DNA from: Enterococcus sp. BWB1-3
GTDB taxonomy: Bacteria; Bacillota; Bacilli; Lactobacillales; Enterococcaceae
DNA length: 64,000 nt
Reading direction: 5' to 3'
NCBI RefSeq assembly: GCF_016745275.1
Contig: NZ_JADOEP010000005.1
Span: 1-64,000, forward strand
Under the pieces are notes generated by a model. The model was given only the letters and a program-made list of their open reading frames with translations. It searched no databases and was not told where the DNA came from. The translations under genes and the position numbers were made by a program. Every line of letters starts with the position of its first letter. Positions within the stretch are counted from its first letter, which is position 1. Of this stretch, positions 8,387-18,554 are shown piece after piece.

Positions 8387-10876
8387 ATGGATGAGTTATT
8401 TACAGAAAGTGCCAAGGCTGTTTTAGCTATTGCACAGGAAGAAGCAAAATATTTTCGGCATCAGTCGGTAGGTTCAGAGCATTTGCTGTTGGCGTTGATC
8501 ATTGAATCGAATGGAATTGCAGGAAAAACACTGCGCCAGTTAAATGTTGATAAAAATGAAGTGAGAGAAGAAATTGAACATCTGGTAGGTTATGGGGTTG
8601 TAAAATCTTATCCCAAAGGTATCTATTTACCTTATTCTCCTCGTTCAAAACAAATTTTTGCTTACTCAGGTGAAGAAGCAAAGCGGTTGGGTGCTCCCAA
8701 TATTGGTACGGAGCATTTACTACTGGGTTTGTTAAGAGATGAAGATATTCTAGCTTCACGAATTCTGGTAAATCTAGGCTTAAGTCTGGTTAAAATTCGC
8801 CAGCTGCTGATGAAAAAAATCGGAATCAATGATCCGCAGATGGCCATGTCCGGCAACAAGCGAAAAAATCAAAAAGGCGGATCGGTTCAAAAAGGCGGAA
8901 CTCCGACTCTTGATTCATTGGCGAGAGATTTAACGAAGCTGGCGAGAGAAAACACTCTTGATCCAGTTGTTGGGCGATCAAGTGAAGTGAGAAGGCTTAT
9001 TCAGATTTTGAGTCGACGTACAAAAAACAATCCAGTGCTGGTCGGTGAGCCCGGAGTTGGTAAAACGGCAATTGCAGAAGGATTAGCTCAAAAAATTGTG
9101 AACGGGGAAGTTCCTCAGACGATGCAGGATAAACGGCTGATGATGCTTGATATGGGCGCACTGGTAGCTGGAACAAAATATCGCGGTGAATTTGAAGATC
9201 GACTGAAAAAAGTAATTGATGAAATCTATCAGGATGGTCAGGTTATTCTATTTATTGATGAGCTGCATACCTTGATTGGTGCCGGAGGAGCAGAAGGAGC
9301 AATTGATGCATCTAACATCTTAAAACCTGCTTTAGCTCGTGGAGAATTACAGACAATTGGGGCAACAACATTAGATGAGTATCAGAAGTATATTGAAAAA
9401 GACTCTGCTTTGGAAAGACGGTTTGCCCGTGTTCTTGTTGATGAACCCACACCGGAAGAAGCAGTTGAAATCTTAAAGGGACTGCGTTCCAGATATGAAG
9501 CACATCATGGCGTGGAAATTACAGATGGTGCACTGCATGCAGCAGTTCAATTATCTGTTCGTTATATTAATTCGCGTCAATTACCGGATAAGGCAATTGA
9601 TTTGATGGATGAATCTGCTGCCAAAGTCCGTTTGGATTTGACAGATGAACCATCCGCAGTCAATGCACTTCGCAGTGAGATTCAGGAGCTGGCAGATGAA
9701 AAGGAAGAAGCCATTCAGGAGCAATCCTTTGAAAGTGCAGCCCGTCTGCGCCAAAAAGAGAAAAAACTGATGCAAAAACTGGAAAACCTGCTGCTTCTTG
9801 AACAAAAAGAAGCATCCGGCTATACGAATAAGGTGACGGAAGAAGATGTTGCTTCGGTAGTTTCTCAATGGACAGGGGTACCTTTACAGCAGCTGGAGAA
9901 AAAGGAAAGCGAGCGGCTAATGGAGTTGGAAGCTATTCTTCATAATCGGGTTGTGGGACAGGATGATGCAGTGCGTGCTGTTTCAAGGGCAATTAGAAGA
10001 GCAAGAAGCGGGTTAAAAGATCCAAACCGTCCAATTGGTTCATTCATGTTTTTAGGCCCAACTGGAGTTGGTAAGACTGAGCTGGCAAAAGCTCTGGCTG
10101 AGACAATGTTCGGCAGTGAGGATGCCCTAATTCGAGTAGATATGTCCGAGTTCATGGAAAAATACAGTACCAGTCGTTTAATCGGTTCGCCTCCAGGCTA
10201 TGTAGGTTATGAAGAGGGCGGCCAGCTGACAGAAAAAATTCGCCAGAAACCTTACTCAGTAATTCTTCTGGATGAAGTGGAAAAGGCCCATCCTGATGTT
10301 TTCAACATTTTGCTTCAGGTCCTGGATGATGGGCACTTGACTGATTCAAAAGGCAGAAAAGTTGATTTTAGAAATACCATTTTGATTATGACATCAAATA
10401 TTGGTGCAACAGCTATCCGTGAAGAAAAAAATGTAGGTTTTAATGTAGCTGATTTGACAAAAGACCACAATGCTATGCAGAAACGAATTTTGGAAGAGCT
10501 TAAGAAAGCATTCCGTCCGGAATTCCTGAATCGGATTGACGAAACAATTGTTTTCCGTTCGCTGGATCAGGAGGAGATTCACAAAATCGTTAAAATTATG
10601 AGTAAGGCGATTATTACCCGAATGGCTGAGCAGGATGTTTATCTGAAGATTACTGCTGCTGCAATCGATGCCATCGGAAAAGTCGGCTTTGATCCTGAAT
10701 ATGGTGCAAGACCTATCCGTCGGGCACTGCAGAAAGAAGTGGAAGATCGCTTAAGTGAAGCGTTGCTGTCTGGTCAGGTGCACTTGGGTGATAAAGTAAC
10801 GATTGGTGCAAGCAAAGGAAAAATTACGTTAAGTGTGAAAGCCCCGAAAGAAAAGAAAGAATTACAAACAATTTAA
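8387..10876 (+). CDS. clpC: ATP-dependent Clp protease ATPase subunit ClpC
   Basis: Hsp100 unfoldase that feeds substrates to ClpP. 829 residues: Clp_N double repeat (1-150), first AAA+ module with Walker A GEPGVGKT near 219 and Walker [10 protein letters not shown] near 289, a middle domain with a UVR motif (about 425-465), and a second AAA+ module with GPTGVGKT near 557. The C-terminal D2 small domain is complete. GAGGAGG lies upstream of the ATG. Co-transcribed with ctsR and therefore CtsR-repressed. Confidence 0.97.
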   Translation: MDELFTESAKAVLAIAQEEAKYFRHQSVGSEHLLLALIIESNGIAGKTLRQLNVDKNEVREEIEHLVGYGVVKSYPKGIYLPYSPRSKQIFAYSGEEAKRLGAPNIGTEHLLLGLLRDEDILASRILVNLGLSLVKIRQLLMKKIGINDPQMAMSGNKRKNQKGGSVQKGGTPTLDSLARDLTKLARENTLDPVVGRSSEVRRLIQILSRRTKNNPVLVGEPGVGKTAIAEGLAQKIVNGEVPQTMQDKRLMMLDMGALVAGTKYRGEFEDRLKKVIDEIYQDGQVILFIDELHTLIGAGGAEGAIDASNILKPALARGELQTIGATTLDEYQKYIEKDSALERRFARVLVDEPTPEEAVEILKGLRSRYEAHHGVEITDGALHAAVQLSVRYINSRQLPDKAIDLMDESAAKVRLDLTDEPSAVNALRSEIQELADEKEEAIQEQSFESAARLRQKEKKLMQKLENLLLLEQKEASGYTNKVTEEDVASVVSQWTGVPLQQLEKKESERLMELEAILHNRVVGQDDAVRAVSRAIRRARSGLKDPNRPIGSFMFLGPTGVGKTELAKALAETMFGSEDALIRVDMSEFMEKYSTSRLIGSPPGYVGYEEGGQLTEKIRQKPYSVILLDEVEKAHPDVFNILLQVLDDGHLTDSKGRKVDFRNTILIMTSNIGATAIREEKNVGFNVADLTKDHNAMQKRILEELKKAFRPEFLNRIDETIVFRSLDQEEIHKIVKIMSKAIITRMAEQDVYLKITAAAIDAIGKVGFDPEYGARPIRRALQKEVEDRLSEALLSGQVHLGDKVTIGASKGKITLSVKAPKEKKELQTI

Positions 10877-10919
10877 GAATAAAAACAGATGGAGCAGAAG
10901 TTAACTGTTCTATCTGGAG

Positions 10920-10964
10920 AAATAAGCTGGATTAAGGGGCACAATCTCTTATTTCGGCTTTTTT
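10920..10964 (+). terminator. Terminator after clpC
   Basis: AAATAAG (10920-10926) pairs with CTTATTT (10948-10954), followed by CGGC and a run of six T. A second weaker hairpin (10886-10917) lies just upstream. Confidence 0.5.
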
Positions 10965-11152
10965 CTGAGCGGATAGAATCAATACCAGTATTTAAAGGCT
11001 GGAAAGTTTTCAGGGAAATATAGAGGATTTATGTATATACGTTTTTCCGGCAATTTAAAATTCTTTGTGAAAAGAGGAAGAAAACGCCGAGCTCTATTGG
11101 AAAGTTTGTGAACCTGTGATACTATGAAACAGTCGTTGAAGGAGGCAGCAAA

Positions 11153-12073
11153 ATGATTGAAATTATAGCAACAGCAGAGTCTGTTGAACAGGCGGAGTTA
11201 CTGTTGAAAGCAGGCGTGGATACATTATATATTGGTGAGGAGACATTCGGGTTGAGACTGCCGGCTTCGTTTTCACGGGAGGAACAAAAAGAAATTACAG
11301 AATTGGCACATACCGCTGGAAAGCGCCTGATAGCAGCAGTTAATGGAATTATGCATCCGGATAAGATGAAGCATGTTCCTGAGTATTTGCACTTTCTGGC
11401 AGAAATAGGGGTTGACCAGCTGACTGCCGGTGATCCGGGTGTGATTTACACGCTGCAGAAAGAAAAAATCGATATTCCATTTATTTATGATGGAGAAACA
11501 ATGGTTACCAGCTCGAGACAGATTAATTTCTGGGCAAAAAGAGGAGCTGCAGGTGCAGTTCTGGCTCGTGAAGTTCCTTTTGAAGAGATGATGAATATGT
11601 CGGAACAGTTATTGGTTCCTGCGGAGGTTTTGGTATATGGTGCAACTTGTATCCACCAATCTAAACGGCCTCTTTTGCAGAACTATTACAATTATATTCA
11701 GGCTTCAGAAGAAAAAGGGAAAGAGCGGGGCTTGTTTTTATCCGAACCTAAAAAAGAAGAAACCCACTATTCGATTTATGAAGATAGTCATGGTACGCAT
11801 ATTTTTGCAGATAATGACATCAGTATGATATTAGAGCTGGATAAATTATATGACTATGGATACAAAACATGGAAGCTGGATGGAATTTATGCCCCGGGAG
11901 AAAATTTTGTTAAGGTTGCAAAGCTGTTTGTAGAGGCGAAAGAAGGTTTAGAAAGCGGAAACTGGACAATAGAGAAGGCTGAACAGATACAGGAACAAAT
12001 TCAGCAACTTCATCCTGAAAACAGGGGACTTGATGAAGGCTTTTTCCACTTAGATCCGGATGCTATCAGATAA
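11153..12073 (+). CDS. U32-family protein, TrhP1-type tRNA hydroxylation subunit
   Basis: 306 residues, peptidase U32 fold without the full cysteine set. The N-terminus (EIIATAESVEQAELLLKAG) and the YGATCIHQSKRP motif match the smaller of the paired U32 proteins known in Bacillus as TrhP1 (formerly YrrN). TrhP1 works with TrhP2 in prephenate-dependent hydroxylation of U34 in tRNA. GGAGG precedes the ATG. Function is inferred by family; older annotations call it a collagenase-like protease. Confidence 0.75.
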   Translation: MIEIIATAESVEQAELLLKAGVDTLYIGEETFGLRLPASFSREEQKEITELAHTAGKRLIAAVNGIMHPDKMKHVPEYLHFLAEIGVDQLTAGDPGVIYTLQKEKIDIPFIYDGETMVTSSRQINFWAKRGAAGAVLAREVPFEEMMNMSEQLLVPAEVLVYGATCIHQSKRPLLQNYYNYIQASEEKGKERGLFLSEPKKEETHYSIYEDSHGTHIFADNDISMILELDKLYDYGYKTWKLDGIYAPGENFVKVAKLFVEAKEGLESGNWTIEKAEQIQEQIQQLHPENRGLDEGFFHLDPDAIR

Positions 12074-12205
12074 AACAATTGCAGTCAGCGTAATTAAAGG
12101 ATTCACAATAAAGCACATAGCTAACTGACCATTCACAGAGCGATCAGCAGAAACACAGCGGTCAAATTAATTATTAAGATTAAGAGAAATGAGGAACAGA
12201 GGAAG

Positions 12206-13447
12206 ATGGAAAAAGAACGAACATTGAAGCGTCCCGAGGTGCTGGCACCAGCCGGGACGCTGGAAAAATTAAAAGTTGCAATCCGTTATGGAGCGGATGC
12301 TGTATATATCGGTGGAAATGCGTATGGGCTCAGAAGCCGTGCCGGTAATTTCACCTATGAAGAGATGCAGGAGGGTGTGGCTTTTGCCGGAGAATACAAT
12401 GCCAAAGTGTATGTGGCAGCAAACATGGTCACCCACGAAGGAAATGAAGAAGGAGCTGGAGAGTTTTTCCGTGAGCTTAGAGACTTGGGAATCTCTGCGG
12501 TAATTGTTTCCGATCCGGCATTAATTGAGATATGTGCAGAAGAGGCTCCCGGATTGCCGATCCATCTTTCAACACAGGCTTCCGCTACAAATTATGAGAC
12601 ACTAGAATTTTGGAAAAATGAAGGGCTGGAGCGTGTAGTTCTGGCTCGGGAAGTATCCATGGCAGAAGTTGCTGAAATTCGTAAAAATACAGATGTGGAA
12701 ATTGAAGCATTTATTCATGGAGCGATGTGCATTTCTTATTCAGGACGCTGCACTCTGTCGAATCATATGTCAATGAGAGACGCAAACAGAGGCGGCTGTT
12801 CACAGTCTTGCCGCTGGAAATATGATTTGTATGATATGCCCTTTGGCACAGAACGTCGAAGTCTGACCAAGAGCGGTGCAGTTGAAGAAGAATTTTCAAT
12901 GAGTGCGGTGGATATGACCATGATTGAGCATATTCCAGAGCTGATTGAGAATGGTGTAGACAGTTTTAAAATCGAAGGACGCATGAAGTCTATTCATTAT
13001 GTGTCTACTGTTGCGAATGTATATAAAAAGGCGGTGGATTCCTATATGGAAGACCCCGAAAATTATGAATGCAAACAGGAATGGGTGGATGAGCTATGGA
13101 AAGTTGCACAAAGGGAGCTTTCCACAGGATTTTATTATCATACCCCCAGTGAAGAAGAGCAGTTGTTTGGCCCGCGCCGAAAAATTCCTGAATATAAGTT
13201 TATTGGTGAAGTAATGGGCTATGATTCCGAAACAAAAACAGCGACAATTCGACAACGTAATCACTTCAGTGTAGGAGATGAGATCGAATTTTATGGCCCG
13301 GGGTTCAATCATTTCTATCAAACGGTGGAAGTAATGTACAATGAAGATGGTGAGTCAATTGACAGGGCACCGAATCCAATGATGCTTGTTACGATGCCTG
13401 TTGCTCAGCCGGTTTCAGTTGGAGATATGATTCGGAAAAAGAAATAA
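12206..13447 (+). CDS. U32-family protein, TrhP2-type tRNA hydroxylation subunit
   Basis: 413 residues. It opens with RPEVLAPAGTLEKLKVAIRYGADAVYIGG, the U32 signature. It also carries the conserved cysteine block HGAMCISYSGRCTLSN followed by NRGGCSQSCRW (about residues 175-210), which probably binds a metal cluster. Partner of the preceding gene, 132 bp upstream. Together they should install 5-hydroxyuridine at the tRNA wobble position. No signal peptide, so an extracellular protease role is unlikely. Confidence 0.8.
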   Translation: MEKERTLKRPEVLAPAGTLEKLKVAIRYGADAVYIGGNAYGLRSRAGNFTYEEMQEGVAFAGEYNAKVYVAANMVTHEGNEEGAGEFFRELRDLGISAVIVSDPALIEICAEEAPGLPIHLSTQASATNYETLEFWKNEGLERVVLAREVSMAEVAEIRKNTDVEIEAFIHGAMCISYSGRCTLSNHMSMRDANRGGCSQSCRWKYDLYDMPFGTERRSLTKSGAVEEEFSMSAVDMTMIEHIPELIENGVDSFKIEGRMKSIHYVSTVANVYKKAVDSYMEDPENYECKQEWVDELWKVAQRELSTGFYYHTPSEEEQLFGPRRKIPEYKFIGEVMGYDSETKTATIRQRNHFSVGDEIEFYGPGFNHFYQTVEVMYNEDGESIDRAPNPMMLVTMPVAQPVSVGDMIRKKK

Positions 13448-13489
13448 GAGAATATGCTGGGATCAGCGGACATAATTATTGTATTTTAG

Positions 13490-14199
13490 GTGAATTATGA
13501 GGAGATTGTCCCAAAGCTTCTCCATGTGACGAGTAATCGCAGAAGCAGTTATGGTAAGAATTTTTGTAAATTCTTACCCACAAGAGCTTGCTTCTACACT
13601 TTTTCGAATGCTCGTCATATATCCTATGGTCATTGTAAGATATACTGACGCTTTTCCAAATAGACGCGTTTATATTGAAAATCAAACATGGTCCTTCGAT
13701 TCTTAGTGGCTTTGCCATTTAGAAATTGATGAGATCGAAACGAAGTGTAGTGAGACTTGTAGATACAAGAATTTTTCCGTAATAGAAAGTCGGTTATCAG
13801 AATGGTATGCAGTGCTCCGATGGGAAATTTTGTCAGAATTTATTCCATATACAAAGAGATAGATAACCGCAGAGGCATATAAAGACTGGAAGACCGATTA
13901 TTCGGTATCAAGAGGTTGTGACAGAAGTGTTCTGTCTCAAGAACCAGGTAGGTAACATGCATCATCTACTCTGACGAGTCAATCGTAGTGATTTATGACA
14001 ATAAGTCGGACTATACGAAAATTGTCAAGGAACACTAGTCATAATATGACTAGCTGTGAATTGATACCTCCCTGGAGCTACTCATATTTTCAGTATAGTC
14101 CGACTTATTTCCGAAGAGACAACTTCTGGAACACCGTTTATTCGGTTTTAGGGATCTCAGACATACAGACCCTTTTTCTTAAGCAGAGGAGGATAAAAA
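13490..14199. repeat. Mosaic of dispersed intergenic repeats (copy B)
   Basis: About 700 bp with no gene. It contains the GGCAAAGCC block inverted (about 13690-13740). It also contains an element that begins GAGGTTGTGACAGAAGTG (13912), includes an AATAAGTCGGACTATACG hairpin arm pairing with its complement near 14095, and ends in GGAACACCGTTTATTCGG (14128) and CTCAGACATAC (14166). The gor ribosome site lies just after it, so any gor promoter must sit in or next to this repeat. Confidence 0.75.
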
Positions 14200-15552
14200 A
14201 TGGTTAAAGAATATGATTATATTGTGATTGGCGGCGGAAGCGGCGGTATTGCTTCTGCAAATCGCGCCGGTATGCACGGAGCAAAGGTACTGCTGCTGGA
14301 AGGCGGAGCGATTGGCGGAACTTGTGTAAATGTCGGCTGCGTACCGAAAAAAGTGATGTGGCAGGCCAGCAGCATGATGGAAATGATGACTCGGGATGCA
14401 GCGGGCTACGGTTTTGATGTAGCCTTGCGTTCATTTGATTTTTATCAGCTGGTTCAGCATCGTGAAAAATATATTGAATTTCTGCACACCGCTTATCAAC
14501 GTGGATTGGACAGTAATCATGTAGAGCGTATAAAAGAATATGGCATCTTTGTTGATAAGCAAATAATTAAAGCAGGTGGTGAAAGATATACAGCACCCAA
14601 TATTTTGATCGCAACAGGCGGACGTCCGAGTAAATTAGGAATTCCCGGAGAAGAATATGCCATTGATTCCAATGGATTTTTCGCTTTGGAAGAATTACCT
14701 AGACATATAGTGGTGGTGGGTGCAGGATATATTGCCGCTGAACTTGCTGGAACAGTACTTGGCTTGGGCAGCGAGGTTCACTGGGCATTCAGAAAAGATC
14801 ACCCTTTACGCAGTTTTGATGAAATGCTTTCTTCAAAAGTGGTTGAGCACTATGAAGCAGATGGGATGAAGCTGTATCCTAATTCTGTACCTAAATTTAT
14901 TGAAAAGAAAGATTCAGGAGAGCTGGAAATAGCTTTTGAAAATGGGCAGACGATTATAACTGACTGTGTTCTTTTTGGAACAGGCAGAGAGCCCAATACG
15001 GATCAATTGGGATTAGAAAATACTTCTATTGAACTGGACGAAAAAGGGTACGTTAAAGTAGATAAATATCAGAATACAACTCAGAAGGGGATCTATGCTG
15101 TTGGAGATGTGATTGGCAAAATTGATCTGACTCCGGTTGCAATCGCTGCGGGCAGACGGTTGTCAGAGCGTATTTTTAACGGTAAGACAGATGAACACCT
15201 GGACTATGAGACCATTCCTACTGTGGTATTTACACATCCAACTATTGGAACAGTAGGACTTACTGAGCGAGAAGCAGTAGAAAAATATGGTCAGGACCAA
15301 ATAAAACTTTATACATCCAGCTTTACTCCAATGTATTTTGCTTTGGGTGAATACCGTCAAAAATCTGATATAAAAATGATCTGTGTCGGCAACGACGAAA
15401 AGATTGTCGGTCTGCATGCAATTGGCCTGGGTGTTGATGAGATGCTGCAGGGCTTTGCGGTTGCAATAAAAATGGGGGCAACAAAGAAGGATTTTGACAA
15501 TACAGTTGCTATTCATCCAACAGGAGCAGAAGAATTTGTTACGATGAGATAA
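14200..15552 (+). CDS. gor: Glutathione-disulfide reductase
   Basis: 450 residues. FAD-binding GGGSGGIAS (11-19), redox-active pair Cys42 and Cys47 in [13 protein letters not shown](P)H-binding [11 protein letters not shown] (about 174-184) and the C-terminal HPTGAEE with the catalytic His. This set places it with glutathione reductases among the pyridine nucleotide disulfide oxidoreductases. Reduces oxidised glutathione with NADPH in the cytoplasm. GAGGAGG lies just upstream. Use of another low-molecular-weight disulfide is possible. Confidence 0.9.
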   Translation: MVKEYDYIVIGGGSGGIASANRAGMHGAKVLLLEGGAIGGTCVNVGCVPKKVMWQASSMMEMMTRDAAGYGFDVALRSFDFYQLVQHREKYIEFLHTAYQRGLDSNHVERIKEYGIFVDKQIIKAGGERYTAPNILIATGGRPSKLGIPGEEYAIDSNGFFALEELPRHIVVVGAGYIAAELAGTVLGLGSEVHWAFRKDHPLRSFDEMLSSKVVEHYEADGMKLYPNSVPKFIEKKDSGELEIAFENGQTIITDCVLFGTGREPNTDQLGLENTSIELDEKGYVKVDKYQNTTQKGIYAVGDVIGKIDLTPVAIAAGRRLSERIFNGKTDEHLDYETIPTVVFTHPTIGTVGLTEREAVEKYGQDQIKLYTSSFTPMYFALGEYRQKSDIKMICVGNDEKIVGLHAIGLGVDEMLQGFAVAIKMGATKKDFDNTVAIHPTGAEEFVTMR

Positions 15553-15618
15553 TTGTTGTCTCAATAAAAAACAAAGTAATGCAGTATCCAAGATAATTCT
15601 GGATGGTGACATTTACTA

Positions 15619-15693
15619 TGGTACGAGTATTAGAATTGTCAATCCTGAAACCTTTCATATTCAAATATTCGTACCAATACTGGAATATGAAAG
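15619..15693. repeat. Interlocked inverted repeats
   Basis: TGGTACGAGTATT (15619-15631) pairs with AATATTCGTACCA (15664-15676). A second perfect pair, CTTTCATATTC with GAATATGAAAG, overlaps it. The two stems are mutually exclusive. No role is apparent. Confidence 0.5.
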
Positions 15694-15751
15694 TTGTACT
15701 GACATAGAACCAATGAATGTTAACTAAAAAAGGCTCAATCGAAAGTTATAT

Positions 15752-15790
15752 GAAGTGACCCCAAAAAGTCTAACTTTTTGGGGTCACTTC
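15752..15790. terminator. Perfect 18-bp hairpin between convergent gor and dmkB
   Basis: GAAGTGACCCCAAAAAGT (15752-15769) and its exact complement (15773-15790) are separated by CTA. It could stop transcription from both sides, although no T-run follows. TGACCCCAAAAAGT also resembles termini of IS150-type IS3 elements, so this may be two abutting IS ends. Confidence 0.55.
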
Positions 15791-15839
15791 AATATCTAAA
15801 CTTCCAATTGGGTCTCTTTCAGTTATAAAAGTATTTTTC

Positions 15840-16826
15840 TTATGATGTCCGCACCAAGATTTTCTCCGTAATTTCCAGTAGTATTCTTTTTGTCTGTTTT
15901 TCTGTATCAGGTAGTTTCTGAATGCTTTTCAGTGCTTTTTTTGTATAGGCGTCAGCAAGCTGTTGTGCTTTCTTTACACCGCCAGACGTATGTACAAGCT
16001 GATACACGGCTTGTGTATCTTCTGCGGATAATTGATCTTTTTTCTTCAAGTATGGCAGCAGTTCTTTTTTGTTTTTCTTCAGTGCATAGAGCAGCGGTAG
16101 TGAATAAACACCTTGTTTCATGTCTTCCAGAACAGGTTTTCCTATATGTGAAGAAGACTGTGTGTAGTCAAGGATGTCATCAATAATTTGAAATGCCAAC
16201 CCAATATTTTTGCCAATCTCTTTGCATTTATTGGCAAACTGAAGTGAACAGCCGCTTTCATAGGCACCAATAAAGCAGCTTAGGGCAAAAAGTTCGGCAG
16301 TTTTTCCAGAGATATTTTCAATGTATTGATCAACAGTCATTTCTGTGTCATATCGAGTATCCATCTGTCCCAATTCTCCTGACAGAATTTTATCGATACT
16401 TAAGGAGTTCAACTGAATACTTTTCAGTGAAGAGGAGTAGTCAGCTAAAAGCTTAAAACAGCAAATCAGAAGATAGTCTCCAGCATAAACAGCAGTTTGA
16501 TTACCGAATTGTGAGCGTATTGTCGGCAGGTTTCTGCGGATATCCGCTTCGTCAACAATATCATCGTGAATCAGTGTCGCAGTATGCAGCATTTCAAGGG
16601 ACGCAGCCAAGGCGACTGCCCGTTCTTGATTTTCTTCTTTTCCGAATTGAGAAAACAGCAGCTGATATGCCGGTCTTAGCAGCTTTCCCCCCGAACGAAT
16701 CATAGATAAGATCGCCTGCTCGATCTCTTCATTTTTTATTTGAATATTCCTCTCCATTAAAGACAGCGTAGTTTCCAGTTCTTTAGCTAAAGAGGGATAG
16801 GGTTCCCACATTTGATGGATCTTCAT
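15840..16826 (-). CDS. dmkB: Polyprenyl diphosphate synthase for demethylmenaquinone side chain
   Basis: 328 residues, all-trans prenyl synthase fold. First aspartate-rich motif DDIVD at 88-92 and second DDILD at 216-220 bind the Mg-diphosphates. Position next to eetB-eetA-ndh2 and the presence of dmkA in the same locus mark it as the chain-length enzyme for the EET-dedicated demethylmenaquinone pool, as in Listeria. GGAG lies upstream of the ATG and only 22 bp separate it from eetB. It could also serve general quinone synthesis. Confidence 0.85.
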   Translation of the reverse strand: MKIHQMWEPYPSLAKELETTLSLMERNIQIKNEEIEQAILSMIRSGGKLLRPAYQLLFSQFGKEENQERAVALAASLEMLHTATLIHDDIVDEADIRRNLPTIRSQFGNQTAVYAGDYLLICCFKLLADYSSSLKSIQLNSLSIDKILSGELGQMDTRYDTEMTVDQYIENISGKTAELFALSCFIGAYESGCSLQFANKCKEIGKNIGLAFQIIDDILDYTQSSSHIGKPVLEDMKQGVYSLPLLYALKKNKKELLPYLKKKDQLSAEDTQAVYQLVHTSGGVKKAQQLADAYTKKALKSIQKLPDTEKQTKRILLEITEKILVRTS

Positions 16827-16848
16827 AGAATAGCTCCTTCAGTTCGTT

Positions 16849-17403
16849 TTAAAAAATCTCCCATTTTTGTTTCGTGCTCTGTTCGTAATCCAATTGAAAT
16901 TTGCGAAGAGTCTGCACATGTTTTAATAAGTAATTTGCTGCGATGCCAATGGCGATCCCTGACAGTAATCCAAAAAATGACAGAAATGGCAGATAGAGCA
17001 TTGGAGCCCATGACTGAGCAAAAAATGACGTTGTAAAAAGTTGTCCGACATTATGCAGGAAACCGCCAACAGCACTGATTCCGATGATGCTGACGCGTTT
17101 AGGACCAAGCTGCTTGACCAGAATCATTCCCAAGTAGCTGAGTAAAGCTCCGCTTGCACTGTAAAAGAACGTGGAAAGCGTTCCACCTAGAAGCGTGGAT
17201 AAAACAAGGCGCATACAAATTAAAAACAATACCTGATTTCTCTTCATCGTAAAAATCGCAATAATTGTGATTAGGTTCGCCAGCCCCAGCTTTGCTCCGG
17301 GAGCAAAAGAAAAAGGGTAGGGGATCATGTTTTCCAATAGAGAAATAATCACACCTTGCGCAACCAGCATGGAAATATAAATTTCTTTTTGTAATTTCGT
17401 CAT
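16849..17403 (-). CDS. eetB: EetB, membrane component of flavin-based electron transfer
   Basis: About 184 residues and almost wholly membrane-embedded (five or six hydrophobic spans), of the Gx-transporter family that is often mislabelled heptaprenyl diphosphate synthase component I. The FAPGAKLGLANL stretch (about 40-51) is the family hallmark. It begins at ATG 17403 or at an upstream TTG at 17418, which lies two bases past the eetA stop; neither has a strong ribosome site. Works with EetA in passing electrons from the quinone pool to the extracellular flavins; mechanism not known in detail. Confidence 0.8.
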   Translation of the reverse strand: MTKLQKEIYISMLVAQGVIISLLENMIPYPFSFAPGAKLGLANLITIIAIFTMKRNQVLFLICMRLVLSTLLGGTLSTFFYSASGALLSYLGMILVKQLGPKRVSIIGISAVGGFLHNVGQLFTTSFFAQSWAPMLYLPFLSFFGLLSGIAIGIAANYLLKHVQTLRKFQLDYEQSTKQKWEIF

Positions 17404-17420
17404 ATATTTTTCCGGCAATC

Positions 17421-17837
17421 TTAGTAAATCAGACTGCCGTCCTCATTTCCGTCTGAAGCTTCGACTGTAATAAATAAATTATGCGGCAGGCAGGCGATTG
17501 GTGTTTCTCCAGGTTTTGAAATCCAGCCACGGCGGACACAAGCCAAATCACCGCAGTTTGCTTCTTTTATTCGTATCCTGCTGCCGTCCACTTCTATCAG
17601 GTTATAATCCCCGTCAGGATCTTCGTATTTATATGTATAAGAAGGAGTTCCTTCCTTCAAATCAAATGTTTTGACTATTTTGCCATCAACTTTTAAAACA
17701 GCCTGCAAGGTAACGTCTTCATTGCTTTGTATACCGAATACAACCAGAGGGAGAAAAGAACTGACTGCTAAAATAATAATAATAATAACATCCCAGGGAC
17801 GTAAGTAGCTTTTTTTGATGAAGTCTTTTACGTTCAT
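17421..17837 (-). CDS. eetA: EetA, NusG-domain-II-like anchored protein of the electron transfer locus
   Basis: 138 residues: one membrane anchor (about 16-36) followed by an extracytoplasmic NusG_II-type domain. Three cysteines (95, 100, 116) lie in the conserved NCGDLACVRRG and ACLPHN motifs, which could hold a redox centre or disulfide. AAGGAGG precedes the ATG. Directly coupled to eetB and dmkB. Known from Listeria and enterococci as required for extracellular electron transfer. Confidence 0.85.
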   Translation of the reverse strand: MNVKDFIKKSYLRPWDVIIIIILAVSSFLPLVVFGIQSNEDVTLQAVLKVDGKIVKTFDLKEGTPSYTYKYEDPDGDYNLIEVDGSRIRIKEANCGDLACVRRGWISKPGETPIACLPHNLFITVEASDGNEDGSLIY

Positions 17838-17984
17838 AATTCTCCTCCTTAGATATACAGTCTCTGTCTCTTTTATTAATGATAATCTAAATCTTATTTT
17901 TTCAATAGGAATAAACTTAAAGTTAGTGTGCTAATTCTTCAATTAGCCAGTTAAAAGGTTGATAAAAATCAGTCCTCATTATTC

Positions 17985-18194
17985 GAGGTTGTGACAGAAG
18001 TGTTCTGTCTCAAGAAATAAGTCGGAATATACGAAAATAGCTACTCATATTTTCAGTATAGTTCTACTTATTTCCGAAGAGGCAGCTTCTGCGTCTACGG
18101 TTCTCACTTCGTTCCGATCCTCGAAGCATGGAGGGGCTTTGGAACACCGTTTATTCGGTTTTAGGGATCTCAGACATACTTTTGTCACAGTCCC
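17985..18194. mobile_element. MITE-like element with imperfect terminal inverted repeats (copy C)
   Basis: Best-defined copy of the dispersed family. The left end reads GAGGTTGTGACAGAAGTG; the right end, on the other strand, reads GGGACTGTGACAAAAGTATG. The ends therefore share the GTGACA(A/G)AAGT core. Inside are a hairpin (AATAAGTCGGAATATACG with its partner near 18060), the TTCCGATCCTCGAAGCATG block and GGAACACCGTTTATTCGG. It carries no open frame and separates eetA from ndh2. Confidence 0.6.
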
Positions 18195-18330
18195 AATTTT
18201 CTGCAGTTAAATCATCGTAAGCTGACTTTTTTGCTTCAACTGTCATCCGATCAGTAAAATAAGCTTAGATATCCCAGCCTGTTTTAGCTTCTTCGGCTTT
18301 TTCAGCTACATAATAAAAATACTTATTCAT
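18190..18330 (-). pseudogene. Fragment of an unidentified coding sequence
   Basis: The minus strand reads KYFYYVAEKAEEAKTGWDI, a stop, then AYFTDRMTVEAKKSAYDDL in the same frame. The sequence looks protein-like, but I do not recognise the family. It abuts the MITE-like element, which may have disrupted it. Confidence 0.35.
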
Positions 18331-18407
18331 TCGTTTCAGGCAGCGGATAAAGAGATTAAAGACTGCTCGCTGCGGTGAATGACGGGTTTGTAAACAGAAT
18401 CCAGTTT

Positions 18408-18439
18408 TAGGTGCGAGAATCCGAGGTTCTTAGCACCTA
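18408..18439. repeat. Stem-loop between eetA and ndh2
   Basis: TAGGTGC (18408-18414) pairs with GCACCTA (18433-18439), extended by AGAA/TTCT after small bulges. No T-run follows, so its role is unclear. Confidence 0.4.
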
Positions 18440-18504
18440 GGTATTGTATGCGGCTTTCTTTATTTTTATTGAAAGAAGAATGTATGCAGTAAATTGTATA
18501 AGTG

Positions 18505-18539
18505 AAAAGAAAGTTCTAGGCTGATCCCCTAGAACTTTC
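18505..18539 (-). terminator. Terminator after ndh2
   Basis: GAAAGTTCTAGG (18509-18520) pairs perfectly with CCTAGAACTTTC (18528-18539); on the minus strand TTTTC follows. It indicates that ndh2 is transcribed separately from eetA-eetB-dmkB. Confidence 0.75.
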
Positions 18540-18554
18540 AATCGTTACCATCCT

